Positions 41,067 through 49,913 are shown, numbered from the stretch's first letter. The stretch: 51,458 nucleotides of DNA from Paracoccaceae bacterium (GCA_007128135.1 SKYA01000042.1:1-51458); one strand, 5' to 3'. Numbers and translations: made by a program. The notes: generated by a model not told the origin, from the letters alone.

Positions 41067-41501
41067 TCATGGCATGCTCCCGGCCGAGCCTGCGACCTCG
41101 ACCATTCCGTAGGTGGTGACAATGCCGCGCACCGACTGGCGCGAGCCCAGGTTCATCACCGTTACAGTGTCACCCAATGCACCCCGCCCGAGTGCACGCC
41201 CTTCGGAGATGATAATCACCCCGCCACGGCGATAGACCATCTGCACGAGTTCATTGCGCTCGATGACGGCGGCGGGGCCCAGGTCGGCCAGCCGGACCGG
41301 ACGGCCCGGATAGATCGCGACCCGCGCCTCGAGGCCGATGACCTGATCGGGGCGGGAGGCGGCGCCGGTAACGGGCTCTGGCCGGCGCGCGATATCGCCC
41401 GGCGCGATCACTTCGGTCGCGCGGATAAGCCGCGTTGCAACCAGGCTCTCGGCCCCGGCAAGCGTTGGCCAGAACAGCGCAAGTAGGAGCAGCACCCGCA
41501 T
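41067..41501 (-). CDS. flgA: P-ring assembly chaperone FlgA
   Basis: 144 residues. A signal peptide (MRVLLLLALFWPTLAGA) is followed by a SAF domain: VATRLIRATEVIAPGDI, IGLEARVAIYPGRPV and VYRRGGVIIISEGRALGRGALGDTVTVMNLGSRQSVRGIV. It acts in the periplasm to help FlgI polymerise into the P ring. It is shorter than enterobacterial FlgA, lacking the N-terminal domain, as usual in Rhodobacteraceae. The start overlaps the last base of the flgG stop (TGATG). flgI itself is not in the window. Confidence 0.93.
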   Translation of the reverse strand: MRVLLLLALFWPTLAGAESLVATRLIRATEVIAPGDIARRPEPVTGAASRPDQVIGLEARVAIYPGRPVRLADLGPAAVIERNELVQMVYRRGGVIIISEGRALGRGALGDTVTVMNLGSRQSVRGIVTTYGMVEVAGSAGSMP

Positions 41502-42286
41502 CAGCGCACCTGTGTCGTCGCGCCGAGCATCTGATCAGCGGCCGTGATGACCTTGGAATTCAGCTCATAGCCGCGCTGCGCCTTGATAAGCTCGGTCATC
41601 TCGCGCACCGGATCGACCGAGCTTTCCTCGAGATACCCCTGTCGCAGCGTGCCCAGCCCGTCGGTGCCCGGCATCCCCACCTGTGCAGGGCCGGATGCCG
41701 CCGTTTCCTGAAAGAGGTTGGAGCCGATCGCCTCCAGCCCCTTTTCGTTCGAGAAACTGGCGAGCGATATCTGTCCCAGCAGTTGCGGCTGAACCTGGCC
41801 CGCGAAATAGGCGTAGATCTCGCCCTGGGCATTGATCGAGATCGAGCGCGCGTCATCGGGAATGGTTATGCCCGGCACGACCTCGAACCCCTCGAAATTG
41901 ACGATCAGCCCGTCTCCGGTGCGCTTCAGCCCGCCATCTCGGGTATAAGCGGCCTGTCCGTCCGGCAGCGTGACCTCCAGATAGCCGCGCCCTTCGATGG
42001 CCAGGTCCAGATCGCCACCGGTGAAGTTAGAGGCCCCCTGCTGCATCTGCATGCTGACCGCCGCCGGACGCACGCCAAGACCCACCTGCACGCCCGTCGG
42101 CAACACCGTGCCGTCCTGTGCGCTGATCGCTCCGGCGCGGGCGAATTGCTGGTAATGCAGATCGGCGAATTCGGCGCGGCGAGCGTTATAGCCGGTGGTG
42201 CTCATGTTGGCGAGATTGTTGGCGATGGTATCGACGCGCATCTGCTGCGCGCTCATGCCGGTTGCGGCGATATGCAGGGACTTCAT
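41501..42286 (-). CDS. flgG: Distal rod protein FlgG
   Basis: 261 residues. The N-terminal rod signature SLHIAATGMSAQQMRVDTIANNLANMSTTGYNARRAEFADL, the LAIEGRGYLEVTLPDG block and the C-terminal LEESSVDPVREMTELIKAQRGYELNSKVITAADQML are typical of FlgG. It builds the distal rod and is exported through the FlhA/FlhB/FliR gate. It follows flgF with a 21-base gap and has AGGAGT upstream of its ATG. Confidence 0.97.
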   Translation of the reverse strand: MKSLHIAATGMSAQQMRVDTIANNLANMSTTGYNARRAEFADLHYQQFARAGAISAQDGTVLPTGVQVGLGVRPAAVSMQMQQGASNFTGGDLDLAIEGRGYLEVTLPDGQAAYTRDGGLKRTGDGLIVNFEGFEVVPGITIPDDARSISINAQGEIYAYFAGQVQPQLLGQISLASFSNEKGLEAIGSNLFQETAASGPAQVGMPGTDGLGTLRQGYLEESSVDPVREMTELIKAQRGYELNSKVITAADQMLGATTQVR

Positions 42287-42307
42287 CGGGATACTCCTGT
42301 TTTCTCG

Positions 42308-43024
42308 TTACCTGCCGAGGGTCTGGATCACGTTCTTGATGCGCTCGTCCTCGCGTTCGAGCAGGCGCTGGCCCTGTTCATAGGCGCGTTGCACCTCGAT
42401 CATGCGGGCAAGCTCGAACAGGGGTTCGACATTCGATTCCTCCAGAAAACCCTGCAGGATCGTTGGGGCCTCAACCGGTTCGGTCGCGCCATCGACAGCA
42501 AAGAGCGTGCCTGCCGCGCGCGTCATCGTCACCGGGTCGACGGGCCGCACGAGGCCCACCTGCGCGAAGGGCTGCCCATCGCCCGAAAGCGTGCCGTCGC
42601 GCGCCAGCACGATGCTGCGCGCATCGGGCGGCACGAATATCGGTGCGCCGCCTGCATCGAGCAGGCGGTGGCCATCCATGTTGACCAGTTCACCCGCCTC
42701 GTTGGGGGTAAAGACGCCCGCACGGGTCAGGCGAATCCCCACAGCAGTCTCAAGCTGGAAATAACCCTCGCCTTCGATGGCCATGTCGAACGCGCCGTTG
42801 GTCTGCGCGAAGGCCCCCTGCATCCGATAGGTCTGGCGGGTGTTTCCCAGCGCCATCGAAAGCGAGGGTTCCTGACGTTCGGTGCCGACGACGAATTCGG
42901 AAAACACCACCGCCTCGCGCCGGAACCCGGTGGTGCCGGCATTGGCGATATTGTGGGCGATGACCTGCATCTCGCGCTTGAGCCCCGCCATGCGGGTCAG
43001 GGTGACATAGGCGGCGCTGTCCAT
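42308..43024 (-). CDS. flgF: Proximal rod protein FlgF
   Basis: 238 residues. Like FlgG it has the rod N-terminus (AYVTLTRMAGLKREMQVIAHNIANAGTTGFRREAVVFSEF), MAIEGEGYFQLE and a C-terminal LEESNVEPLFELARMIEVQRAYEQGQRLLE. The absence of the FlgG-type NNLAN and its place before flgG fit FlgF. It starts two bases after the fliQ stop. It builds the proximal rod in the periplasm. Confidence 0.94.
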   Translation of the reverse strand: MDSAAYVTLTRMAGLKREMQVIAHNIANAGTTGFRREAVVFSEFVVGTERQEPSLSMALGNTRQTYRMQGAFAQTNGAFDMAIEGEGYFQLETAVGIRLTRAGVFTPNEAGELVNMDGHRLLDAGGAPIFVPPDARSIVLARDGTLSGDGQPFAQVGLVRPVDPVTMTRAAGTLFAVDGATEPVEAPTILQGFLEESNVEPLFELARMIEVQRAYEQGQRLLEREDERIKNVIQTLGR

Positions 43025-43026
43025 GC

Positions 43027-43293
43027 TCAGAATCCCGCGATCAGGGGCACGATCTCGCCCTGGAAGAAGCTGACCAGCGTTGCGGTCATGAAACTCATCG
43101 AGGCCCAGTACACGACCACGATGGCCGCAAGCTTGGGCACGAAGGTCAATGTCATTTCCTGGATCGAGGTGAGCGCCTGGAACAGCCCCACGGCAACCCC
43201 GGTCACAAGTGCAGCCATCAGGATGGGGGTCGCGATCATCGTGGCGACCCAGAGTCCGTGGCGCAGCGTGTCGAAAAAGACGGCCTCACTCAT
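43027..43293 (-). CDS. fliQ: Flagellar export protein FliQ
   Basis: 88 residues with two membrane helices (LWVATMIATPILMAALVTGVAVGLFQALT and TLTFVPKLAAIVVVYWASMSFMTATLVSFFQ). The central TSIQEMTLTFVPKL is the family signature. FliQ forms part of the FliPQR export pore. Its place between fliE and flgF is characteristic of the alphaproteobacterial order. It starts three bases after the fliE stop. Confidence 0.96.
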   Translation of the reverse strand: MSEAVFFDTLRHGLWVATMIATPILMAALVTGVAVGLFQALTSIQEMTLTFVPKLAAIVVVYWASMSFMTATLVSFFQGEIVPLIAGF

Positions 43294-43296
43294 GCT

Positions 43297-43587
43297 TCAG
43301 ACCGGCATCCGCAGGATTTCGAGATAGGCCTCGACCACCTTGTCGCGCACGGCCACCGTGGTCTCGACCGCGAGTTCGGTGGCGGCAAGCGCCTGCACCA
43401 GCGCATGCGGATCGGCACCCGACACCATCGAGGCCGTGGCCGTCGCCTCGGCCTGTTGCAGCGCGGCGGAAAACGACCCCAGCGCCGCGCCAAATGCCGC
43501 CTCGCCGCGTTCGGTCGCTTGCGCCGGGGCTGCGGCGCTGCGCCCCTGGTCATAGGTCTGGATGGCAATGTTGGAAGAAATGTTCAT
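43297..43587 (-). CDS. fliE: Flagellar hook-basal body complex protein FliE
   Basis: 96 residues, helical. The C-terminal ASMVSGADPHALVQALAATELAVETTVAVRDKVVEAYLEILRMPV is the FliE signature. It is the adaptor between the MS ring (FliF) and the rod and is an early export substrate. It follows flgC by 24 bases. fliF is not in the window. Confidence 0.95.
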   Translation of the reverse strand: MNISSNIAIQTYDQGRSAAAPAQATERGEAAFGAALGSFSAALQQAEATATASMVSGADPHALVQALAATELAVETTVAVRDKVVEAYLEILRMPV

Positions 43588-43611
43588 GATGTCTGTCCCT
43601 TGATGTACTGT

Positions 43612-44004
43612 CTAGCGGCGCAGCAGGTCCAGCAGCCCCTGCGCCATCTGCCGTGTCTGGTCGAAGATACGCAGATTGGCCTCGTAGCTGCGGCCAGCCT
43701 CGCGCGCATCGGCGATCTCGATCATCAGATCGACGCTCGAGCCCTCGTAGAAACCCTGTTCATCGGCCAGGGCATGGCCTGGATCATAGACCCGCGGCAA
43801 TTCGCGCCGGTCGAGCTGCACCGGGCCTGTGGCAATGCGCCCAAGCCCGCTCGCGCGGTCCATCTCTGCCCGGAAATCGATGGTCTTGCGCCGGTAGCCG
43901 GGCGTGTCCGCATTGGCGATATTCTCCGAGACATGGCGCAGGCGGCGCGCCTGCGCTTCCATCCCCGAGGCGGCGAGCGAAAAGCTCTGGAACAGGTCTG
44001 CCAT
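43612..44004 (-). CDS. flgC: Proximal rod protein FlgC
   Basis: 130 residues from the ATG at 44004. A GTG at 44013 directly after the flgB stop would add three residues; the ATG gives the conserved start and GGCAGGG lies just upstream. The N-terminal SLAASGMEAQARRLRHVSENIANADTPGYRRKTIDF and the C-terminal DLMIEIADAREAGRSYEANLRIFDQTRQMAQGLLDLL are FlgC. It is a proximal rod subunit. The flgB stop is nine bases before the ATG. Confidence 0.95.
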   Translation of the reverse strand: MADLFQSFSLAASGMEAQARRLRHVSENIANADTPGYRRKTIDFRAEMDRASGLGRIATGPVQLDRRELPRVYDPGHALADEQGFYEGSSVDLMIEIADAREAGRSYEANLRIFDQTRQMAQGLLDLLRR

Positions 44005-44013
44005 CCCTGCCAC

Positions 44014-44391
44014 CTATCGTCCGAGCGCGGCGCGCAGGATCGTGCGCGCCGAGGCATAGGTTGCAAGCGCCATGTCATGGGCCTGCCGCGTCTCGGCCGC
44101 GCGCATCATCTCGCGCTCGAGCGAGACCGTGTTGCCATTGGGGGCAAAGGCGGGCGCGTCGCGATCGGGTCGCGGGGTGATGCGGGCGGGGGTCGGGGCG
44201 GCGTCGAGATGGGTCGGGCGCGTCGCGGTCAGGCTGCCTGCCTGCAGACCGGCACTGAAGGAGGGCAGGTCGCGGGCGCGAAATCCCGGTGTGTCCGCCT
44301 GCGCGACATTCTGGGCGATTACGGCCTGGCGTGCCGCGGAATGGCGGGCCAGGTCCTGCGCGGTGCGCATCAGGTCGGGTATGTCGAACAT
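44014..44391 (-). CDS. flgB: Proximal rod protein FlgB
   Basis: 125 residues from the ATG at 44391, with GGGAG nine bases upstream; an in-frame start at 44421 lies in the promoter region. The N-terminal RTAQDLARHSAARQAVIAQNVAQADTPGFRARDL motif and the C-terminal ERE-MMRAAETRQAHDMALATYASARTILRAALGR fit FlgB. It heads the minus-strand operon flgB-flgC-fliE-fliQ-flgF-flgG-flgA-flgH-fliL, divergent from fliI with 84 bases between start codons. Confidence 0.94.
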   Translation of the reverse strand: MFDIPDLMRTAQDLARHSAARQAVIAQNVAQADTPGFRARDLPSFSAGLQAGSLTATRPTHLDAAPTPARITPRPDRDAPAFAPNGNTVSLEREMMRAAETRQAHDMALATYASARTILRAALGR

Positions 44392-44424
44392 GAGGGCTTC
44401 TCCCGTCAATCGATACACCAAGCT

Positions 44425-44455
44425 TTAAGACTGATTCGCTTAAATATCGGTAACC
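44425..44455. promoter_or_regulatory. Divergent fliI/flgB control region with TTAA half-sites
   Basis: TTAA at 44425-44428 and 44440-44443 is followed by GGTAACC (44449-44455). TTAAATATCGGTAACC (44440-44455) approximates the TTAAC-N5-GTTAAC CtrA site with mismatches and shares 11 of 16 positions with the element upstream of the transglycosylase gene. It lies 21-51 bases before fliI and 34-64 before flgB, so it could serve both. I see no sigma-54 -24/-12 motif here. Confidence 0.4.
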
Positions 44456-44475
44456 AGGAACTGAAAGGACTGCAG

Positions 44476-45813
44476 ATGGATGTGCTGGAAGACCTGCGCG
44501 CGCAGGTCGCTCGACTGCGCCCGGTTCGCGTGTATGGGCGGATCAACCGGATCGACGGGCAGCTTGTCTCGGTCGAGGGGCTGACGGACACCGCGCGTAT
44601 CGGCGACTGGCTGGAGATCACGACGCGGGCGAGAATGCGGGTCGGAGCGGAGATCCTGCGCCTGACCGCGACCGAGGCTCATGCCCTGCCCGACGGGCCG
44701 TGCGACGGGCTGGCCATCGGCGACAGGGCCGAACATCTGGCGGCGCGCGGGATCGCCCCTGATGACAGCTGGATCGGCCGCGTGATCGATCCTTACGGCC
44801 GCCCGCTCGATGGCCGCCCGCTGATACCCGGCACGCGCGCAAGGGCGCTCGACACCCCTGCCCCGGAACCCGCTCGGCGCGGTCGTCTTGGCGCAAGGCT
44901 CGATACCGGCATGGCGATCTTCAATACGCTGCTGCCTGTGGTCCGTGGCCAGCGGATCGGGCTGTTTGCCGGCTCTGGCGTGGGCAAGTCGATGCTGCTG
45001 GGCAAGTTCGCGCGCGCCATGCAGGCCGATGTGGTGGTGATCGCGCTGGTGGGCGAACGCGGGCGGGAACTGCGTGAATTCGTCGAGGATGTCCTGGGGC
45101 CGGAGGGGCTGGCGCGTGCGGTGGTGGTGACCGCGACCTCGGACCAGCCGCCGCTGACGCGGCGGCGTTGCGCCCAGGCCGCGATGTGTGCGGCCGAGCA
45201 TTTCCGCGATAAGGGCAAGCATGTGCTGCTGCTGTGCGACAGCATCACGCGCATGGCCGAGGCGCATCGCGAGGTTGCCCTTGCCGCAGGCGAGGAGCCC
45301 AGCCTGCGCGGCTACCCGCCGACAGTCGCGCACCGGATCATGGCACTGGCAGAACGCGCAGGACCTGGGCGCGATGATCGTGGCGCGATCACTGCGGTGT
45401 TCACGGTTCTGGTGGCAGGCTCCGACATGGAAGAGCCGGTGGCGGACATCCTGCGCGGAGTGCTGGACGGGCATGTGGTGATGGACCGCGCCATAGCCGA
45501 GCGCGGGAGGTTTCCCGCCATAGACGTGCTGCGCTCGGTCAGCCGCGCGCTGCCCGCCTGCGCCACGCCCGAGGAAAACGCCCGCATCTCCGAGGCACGG
45601 CGCTATCTCGGGGCCTATGACCGCGCCGAGATGATGATCCAGGCCGGGCTCTACGAGGCAGGCTCCGACCCGCTGGTCGATCGCGCGATCGAGATCTGGC
45701 CCGCGCTCGACGCCCTTGTCGGCGAAGACGCCGCCCATGGCATCAAGGGCGCCTTCGCTCGGCTGGGGCAATGCCTGGAGGCGCGCGGGACCACAGGGGC
45801 AGGCAGGCGATGA
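44476..45813 (+). CDS. fliI: Flagellum-specific export ATPase FliI
   Basis: 445 residues from the ATG at 44476, with AAAGGA five to ten bases upstream; the frame stays open far upstream without family sequence. The Walker A motif AGSGVGKS ends at K171-S172, Walker B is KHVLLLCDSITRMAEAHREV, and ALVGERGRELREFVED and GYPPTVAHRIMALAERAG are conserved in the FliI/HrcN family. It powers delivery of substrates to the export gate in the cytosol. It is divergent from the flgB operon; no fliJ or fliH gene follows on this strand. Confidence 0.96.
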   Translation: MDVLEDLRAQVARLRPVRVYGRINRIDGQLVSVEGLTDTARIGDWLEITTRARMRVGAEILRLTATEAHALPDGPCDGLAIGDRAEHLAARGIAPDDSWIGRVIDPYGRPLDGRPLIPGTRARALDTPAPEPARRGRLGARLDTGMAIFNTLLPVVRGQRIGLFAGSGVGKSMLLGKFARAMQADVVVIALVGERGRELREFVEDVLGPEGLARAVVVTATSDQPPLTRRRCAQAAMCAAEHFRDKGKHVLLLCDSITRMAEAHREVALAAGEEPSLRGYPPTVAHRIMALAERAGPGRDDRGAITAVFTVLVAGSDMEEPVADILRGVLDGHVVMDRAIAERGRFPAIDVLRSVSRALPACATPEENARISEARRYLGAYDRAEMMIQAGLYEAGSDPLVDRAIEIWPALDALVGEDAAHGIKGAFARLGQCLEARGTTGAGRR

Positions 45814-46008
45814 CATGGCCGGGTTTTCCGATACCGGCCCGCTTGGCACCGGGGCCCGGGTCGCGCGCAGTCTGCAGCGCACCAGCGGTGTTCCGGACCC
45901 GCCGCGCCAGCGGCGGGCCTGCGCGAGGGCGACATCTTGCCAATCAGGGTTTCCTCTTGGTGCGGAATTGCTCTAGATGGGCCGATACCGCTTCATCCGG
46001 GGACAGAC

Positions 46009-47724
46009 ATGGCGCGCATCCTGATCACGTCGGCCTTGCCGTATATCAATGGAATCAAGCATCTGGGCAATCTGGTGGGCAGCCAGTTGCCCGCGGACCT
46101 GTATGCCCGCTATGCCCGGGCGCGCGGACATGAGGTGATGTTCATCTGCGCCACCGATGAACACGGCACGCCCGCCGAAATCGCCGCGGCCAGGGCAGGC
46201 CAGCCGGTGGATTCATATTGCGCCGAGATGCACGAGGTGCAGGCCGCGCTCGCACGCGGTTTCGGGCTGTCCTTCGACCATTTCGGGCGCTCCTCGAGCG
46301 CGCGCAACCATGCGCTGACGCAGCATCTGGCGGCAAGGCTCGGGGATGCCGGGCTGATCGAGGAAGTGGCGGAAAAGCAGGTCTATTCCCATACCGACGG
46401 CCGTTTTCTTCCCGACCGCTATATCGAGGGCACCTGCCCGAATTGCGGCCACACGCGCGCGCGCGGTGACCAGTGCGAGGAATGCACCAAGCAGCTTGAC
46501 CCCACAGACCTGATCGATCCGCGCTCGGCCATTTCGGGGGCGACCGATCTGGAAGTGCGCGAGACGCGCCATCTCTATCTGCGCCAGTCGGCCCTGCGCA
46601 ACACGCTCGACGCCTGGATTGACAGCCAGACCGGCTGGCCGGTGCTGACCACTTCGATTGCCCGCAAATGGCTGCATGATGGGAACGGGTTGCAGGACCG
46701 GGGCATCACGCGCGATCTGGACTGGGGGGTGCCGGTGCAGTTCGAGGGCGCGCCCTGGACCGGGATGGAGGGCAAGGTCTTCTATGTCTGGTTCGACGCA
46801 CCCATCGAATACATCGCCGCGACGGCGGAATGGGCCGATGCGCAGGGGCTGGACGACAGCGCCTGGCAACGCTGGTGGCGCACCGACATGGGTGCGGGGG
46901 ACGTGCGCTATGTCCAGTTCATGGGCAAGGACAATGTGCCGTTCCACACGCTCAGCTTCCCGGCGACGCTGATCGGCTCGGGTGAGCCGTGGAAGCTGGT
47001 GGATTACATCAAGTCCTTCAACTACCTGAATTACGATGGCGGGCAGTTCTCGACCAGCCTCGGTCGCGGCGTGTTCATGGATCAGGCGCTCGAGGCGCTG
47101 CCGTCGGATTACTGGCGCTGGTGGCTGTTGTCACATGCGCCGGAAAACAGTGATTCCGAGTTCACATGGGAAAACTTCCAGGTCTCGGTCAACAAGGATC
47201 TGGCCGATGTCCTGGGTAATCTGGTCAGCCGCGTGACCAAGTTCTGTCGCTCGAAATTCGGCGAGGCGGTGCCCGGGGGCGGCACGACCGGCGCGCGCGA
47301 GGCGCAGCTTGTCGCGGACCTGACCGCGCGCCTGCGCGTATATGACGCCCATATGGAAGCGATGGAGATTCGCAAGTCGGCCAATGAGCTGCGCGCGCTC
47401 TGGGTGCTGGGCAACGAATACCTGCAGGAGGCCGCGCCCTGGTCGGCCTTCAAGACCGACCCCGAACAGGCGGCCGCGCAAATTCGCCTCAGTCTGAACC
47501 TGATCCGGCTCTATGCCGTGCTCTCGCAGCCCTTCATCCCGGACGCATCCGCCCGGATCATGGCCGACCTGCGCTGCAAGGACTGGTCATGGCCCGAGGA
47601 TGTCGCGACGGCGCTGGAGGTGCTGGCGCCGGGCCATGACTTCATTGTGCCGGAGGTGCTGTTCGCAAAGATCAGTGACGAAAGCCGCGTCGAGTGGGAA
47701 ACCCGGTTTTCCGGCACGCGCTGA
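46009..47724 (+). CDS. metG: Methionyl-tRNA synthetase MetG
   Basis: 571 residues from the ATG at 46009 (GGGGACAG upstream). The HIGH-equivalent HLGN occurs in [17 protein letters not shown]. The zinc cluster is [17 protein letters not shown]. The KMSKS region reads [12 protein letters not shown], with no lysine, a variant of the KFSTS-RGVF form found in other alphaproteobacterial enzymes. The anticodon-binding helical domain follows. There is no C-terminal EMAP-like tRNA-binding domain; the CsaA-like gene at 20.0 kb encodes that fold separately. The 195 bases between fliI and this gene hold no supported gene. Confidence 0.95.
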   Translation: MARILITSALPYINGIKHLGNLVGSQLPADLYARYARARGHEVMFICATDEHGTPAEIAAARAGQPVDSYCAEMHEVQAALARGFGLSFDHFGRSSSARNHALTQHLAARLGDAGLIEEVAEKQVYSHTDGRFLPDRYIEGTCPNCGHTRARGDQCEECTKQLDPTDLIDPRSAISGATDLEVRETRHLYLRQSALRNTLDAWIDSQTGWPVLTTSIARKWLHDGNGLQDRGITRDLDWGVPVQFEGAPWTGMEGKVFYVWFDAPIEYIAATAEWADAQGLDDSAWQRWWRTDMGAGDVRYVQFMGKDNVPFHTLSFPATLIGSGEPWKLVDYIKSFNYLNYDGGQFSTSLGRGVFMDQALEALPSDYWRWWLLSHAPENSDSEFTWENFQVSVNKDLADVLGNLVSRVTKFCRSKFGEAVPGGGTTGAREAQLVADLTARLRVYDAHMEAMEIRKSANELRALWVLGNEYLQEAAPWSAFKTDPEQAAAQIRLSLNLIRLYAVLSQPFIPDASARIMADLRCKDWSWPEDVATALEVLAPGHDFIVPEVLFAKISDESRVEWETRFSGTR

Positions 47725-47746
47725 CCGCTTCGGGTTGATCTGGCAC

Positions 47747-49039
47747 CTATTTTACCAGCCGGATCGCGGTCAGTTCCTCCTCGTCGAACTCGACCTCGCT
47801 GTCGAGCGGGTCGCCACAGCCGCGGAAGGTGTTGGCGCTGTTGTAGGTGATGGTCCCCAGAGCCTCGACATGGGCCCCGTGGCTGGTGCGGATATTGGAA
47901 TTGAACGGAACGTTCCCCTGCGACAGCACAAGCGTCCCACGCAGCTCGATATTGGAGTTGAAGGTCACATCCCCCAGCGAGAAGAGATAGGAGGAATAGA
48001 CCTCGCGACTGCAGAAATCAGGGGTGATGCTGCCGATATTGACATTCGAGGCTGTCGTGATGTTGCCTTCCGCTGCCAGAAGCACGTCATTGAGCCTGAC
48101 ATTCGATCTGACATTGATATTGCCGGTGGCGTAGATGGCGACATCCTCGAACAGGCGCGGGCCGCGCAGGGTCACGTAGCCATCCACGATGTAGAGCATT
48201 CCGCGCTGCAACGACTGCGATTGCGTGATCTGGTTCAGATAGACCGGCCCGCCGATGATCTGCGGTGGCAGCGCAGTGCCCGAAATGCCGTCATCGAGTA
48301 TGCGGCCGAACAGATCCGGCAGCCCCTCGGCGCGCGCGAAATCATGCGACCCGAGCTTCAGCGCATCGAAGAGGCCGTGATTGTTCCTGTGCTCGTGCAG
48401 GTTGGCCAGGTCCGGCAGGCTGACGCGCGTACCGGACTCGAAATGGTTGTTGTTGTGCAGATGGATCGCGGTTTCGCCATGCAGACAGAACCCGTCGAGA
48501 TAACTGTTCGCGGAATTGCCGGTGACGCTGCCGCGGGCGACAAACCCGCCACCGCTGCAATGAATCTTGATTTCACTTGCACTCCCGACGCCGCCGGCGG
48601 CCACTGTCCCGGCGGCCACGTCAATGCTGCGGATACCCACCAGAAACAGAAGTTGCGTCATCAGCGGATTGTCACTCGCTCGGGTCCGACGCGCCATGAC
48701 CCTGACCGCAACCGGCGTGCTTTCGTCCGCTGTGAAGATGCCATCTTTCCATGTGCCGATGACGATATCCTCGTCTCGCAACAATCCGGAGCCATGCATG
48801 TCTGCATGGTCAATGGCCGCCATGCGCACGGCCTCTATCCCGTCGGCCAGATGCCGCGCGCCGGCCAGCGCGGCTGAATCCGCCACAGCCTGCAATTGCG
48901 CGCGGGTATGAACCGCATTGGTGTAGTCGATGGCCACACCGCCAACCAGAAGCACGGCTATGAAGATGTAGAGTCCGGCGATCGAGCCGATCCCGCTCTC
49001 GTCAGCCCATGCAATGCGGATACGCTGTGTGAACGACAC
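47747..49039 (-). CDS. TadG-like pilus-assembly protein with repeat-rich C-terminal half
   Basis: 430 residues from the GTG at 49039, spaced six bases from GGAGG; the GTG at 49045 overlaps that ribosome site. The N-terminal 60 residues form a TadE/TadG-type anchor (ESGIGSIAGLYIFIAVLLVGGVAIDYTNAVHTRAQLQAVADSAALAGARHLADG). Residues about 150-430 are unlike typical TadG: repeated short beta units such as GNINVRSNVRLNDVLLAAEGNITTASNVNIGS, GDVTFNSNIELRGTLVLS and GNVPFNSNIRTSHGAHVEA suggest a beta-solenoid. The product would be anchored in the inner membrane with the bulk in the periplasm. It overlaps the tadE-like gene and is convergent with metG. Confidence 0.8.
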   Translation of the reverse strand: MSFTQRIRIAWADESGIGSIAGLYIFIAVLLVGGVAIDYTNAVHTRAQLQAVADSAALAGARHLADGIEAVRMAAIDHADMHGSGLLRDEDIVIGTWKDGIFTADESTPVAVRVMARRTRASDNPLMTQLLFLVGIRSIDVAAGTVAAGGVGSASEIKIHCSGGGFVARGSVTGNSANSYLDGFCLHGETAIHLHNNNHFESGTRVSLPDLANLHEHRNNHGLFDALKLGSHDFARAEGLPDLFGRILDDGISGTALPPQIIGGPVYLNQITQSQSLQRGMLYIVDGYVTLRGPRLFEDVAIYATGNINVRSNVRLNDVLLAAEGNITTASNVNIGSITPDFCSREVYSSYLFSLGDVTFNSNIELRGTLVLSQGNVPFNSNIRTSHGAHVEALGTITYNSANTFRGCGDPLDSEVEFDEEELTAIRLVK

Positions 49040-49041
49040 CT

Positions 49042-49440
49042 TCACCCTCCTTCCTGCAAACTGGATTCGGGCGGAATGACCTGGAACACCACGACCTGCA
49101 TGTCCCCGGCCAGGGACAGGACGAACCCGGTCCCGACACTTGAGAAAGGTATCGACAGCCGGGTCGCGAGCATCTCTCCGTCAGGAAAGAACTGCCCCGA
49201 ATAGGGCGTCGTCTGCCCGATAATCGCCTCGGCCTGGGCAATGGTCATATGCCCCATGACCACGGCGCGCGACAGGTCGCTGGCCAGGTGCAACATGTTG
49301 GCACGCACCAGAAAGGCCGCGGAGGTATCCGCCACGATCAGAAAGAACAGAAAGAACACCGGCAGCCAGAGAGCGAACTCCACCGAGATACTGCCGTCTT
49401 CGCACCATAACCAGCTTATTTCACTTCTGCAAAGCTGCAC
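49042..49440 (-). CDS. TadE-like pseudopilin
   Basis: 132 residues from a GTG at 49440, with ACAGGG upstream; no ATG lies between it and the conserved segment. The block EDGSISVEFALWLPVFFLFFLIVADTSAAFLVRANMLHLASDL is the TadE signature, and G-SISV-EF fits the type IVb prepilin cleavage pattern (G, four residues, then EF). It would be a minor pseudopilin processed by a TadV-type peptidase in the inner membrane. The stop overlaps the start region of the TadG-like gene (GTGA), so the two are coupled. No other tad/cpa genes are in the window. Confidence 0.78.
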   Translation of the reverse strand: MQLCRSEISWLWCEDGSISVEFALWLPVFFLFFLIVADTSAAFLVRANMLHLASDLSRAVVMGHMTIAQAEAIIGQTTPYSGQFFPDGEMLATRLSIPFSSVGTGFVLSLAGDMQVVVFQVIPPESSLQEGG

Positions 49441-49652
49441 GTGCCACCCTGTCTCGATGTGTTCAGCAACATCCCCCAATGGGGTTATGGCGTCTGGCGT
49501 GGCCGTTTCATGGCAGCAATGTGGAAAGGTATTGGCGTTCGGGTCTCGATGACCGCCCCCACGCCGGTCCTTGCGTACCATCCGCAGGCGACCCGGTCAG
49601 TGCGGAAGGCCCGTTTTTCGGCTTTCCACGCGAGCCGGGCTGCACTAGGCTC

Positions 49653-49913
49653 ATGTGCATGTTTACAATCGAGCATGATTTCGACGCGACCGTGATCACA
49701 TTGGTCGACGAGGGTGCGGTCCCGGCCGAGGCGCTGCGCGAGGATGTCATCATCACCGCCTTCGAGGATTGCGTGACACTGCGCCAGTTCGACCCGCTTC
49801 GCGATGACGAGGTGGTCATCACCCTGTCGATTGCCCAGCTCAACGAACTGGCGGCAGCGCTGAACCTGCCCGAGGGGGTCTATCGGCTGGGGAAACGCAA
49901 CGCACGCAAATAA
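49653..49913 (+). CDS. Small hypothetical protein (86 aa)
   Basis: The frame starts MCMFTIEHDFDATVITLVDEGAVPAEALREDV and continues through DVIITAFEDCVTLRQFDPLRDDEVVITLSIAQLNELAAALNLPEGVYRLGKRN. The composition is acidic, strand-helix mixed, with no signal or membrane segment. The codon use is typical of the genome. Two starts (49653 and 49659) are possible; AGG lies five bases before the first. It looks like a conserved small cytosolic protein of the family group, but I do not recognise a domain. It is divergent from the tadE-like gene (212 bases) and followed after 136 bases by the aminotransferase. Confidence 0.65.
   Translation: MCMFTIEHDFDATVITLVDEGAVPAEALREDVIITAFEDCVTLRQFDPLRDDEVVITLSIAQLNELAAALNLPEGVYRLGKRNARK

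Noticed and set aside
45890-45920. CCCGCCG/CGGCGGG hairpin between fliI and metG as a terminator
   Set aside because: There is no T-run, and such G+C palindromes are frequent at this base composition; kept only as a possibility.
45815-45976. 53-codon frame after fliI ([11 protein letters not shown]...)
   Set aside because: No ribosome site, Arg/Pro-rich low-complexity translation, and it starts within the gap to metG without conservation I can recognise.
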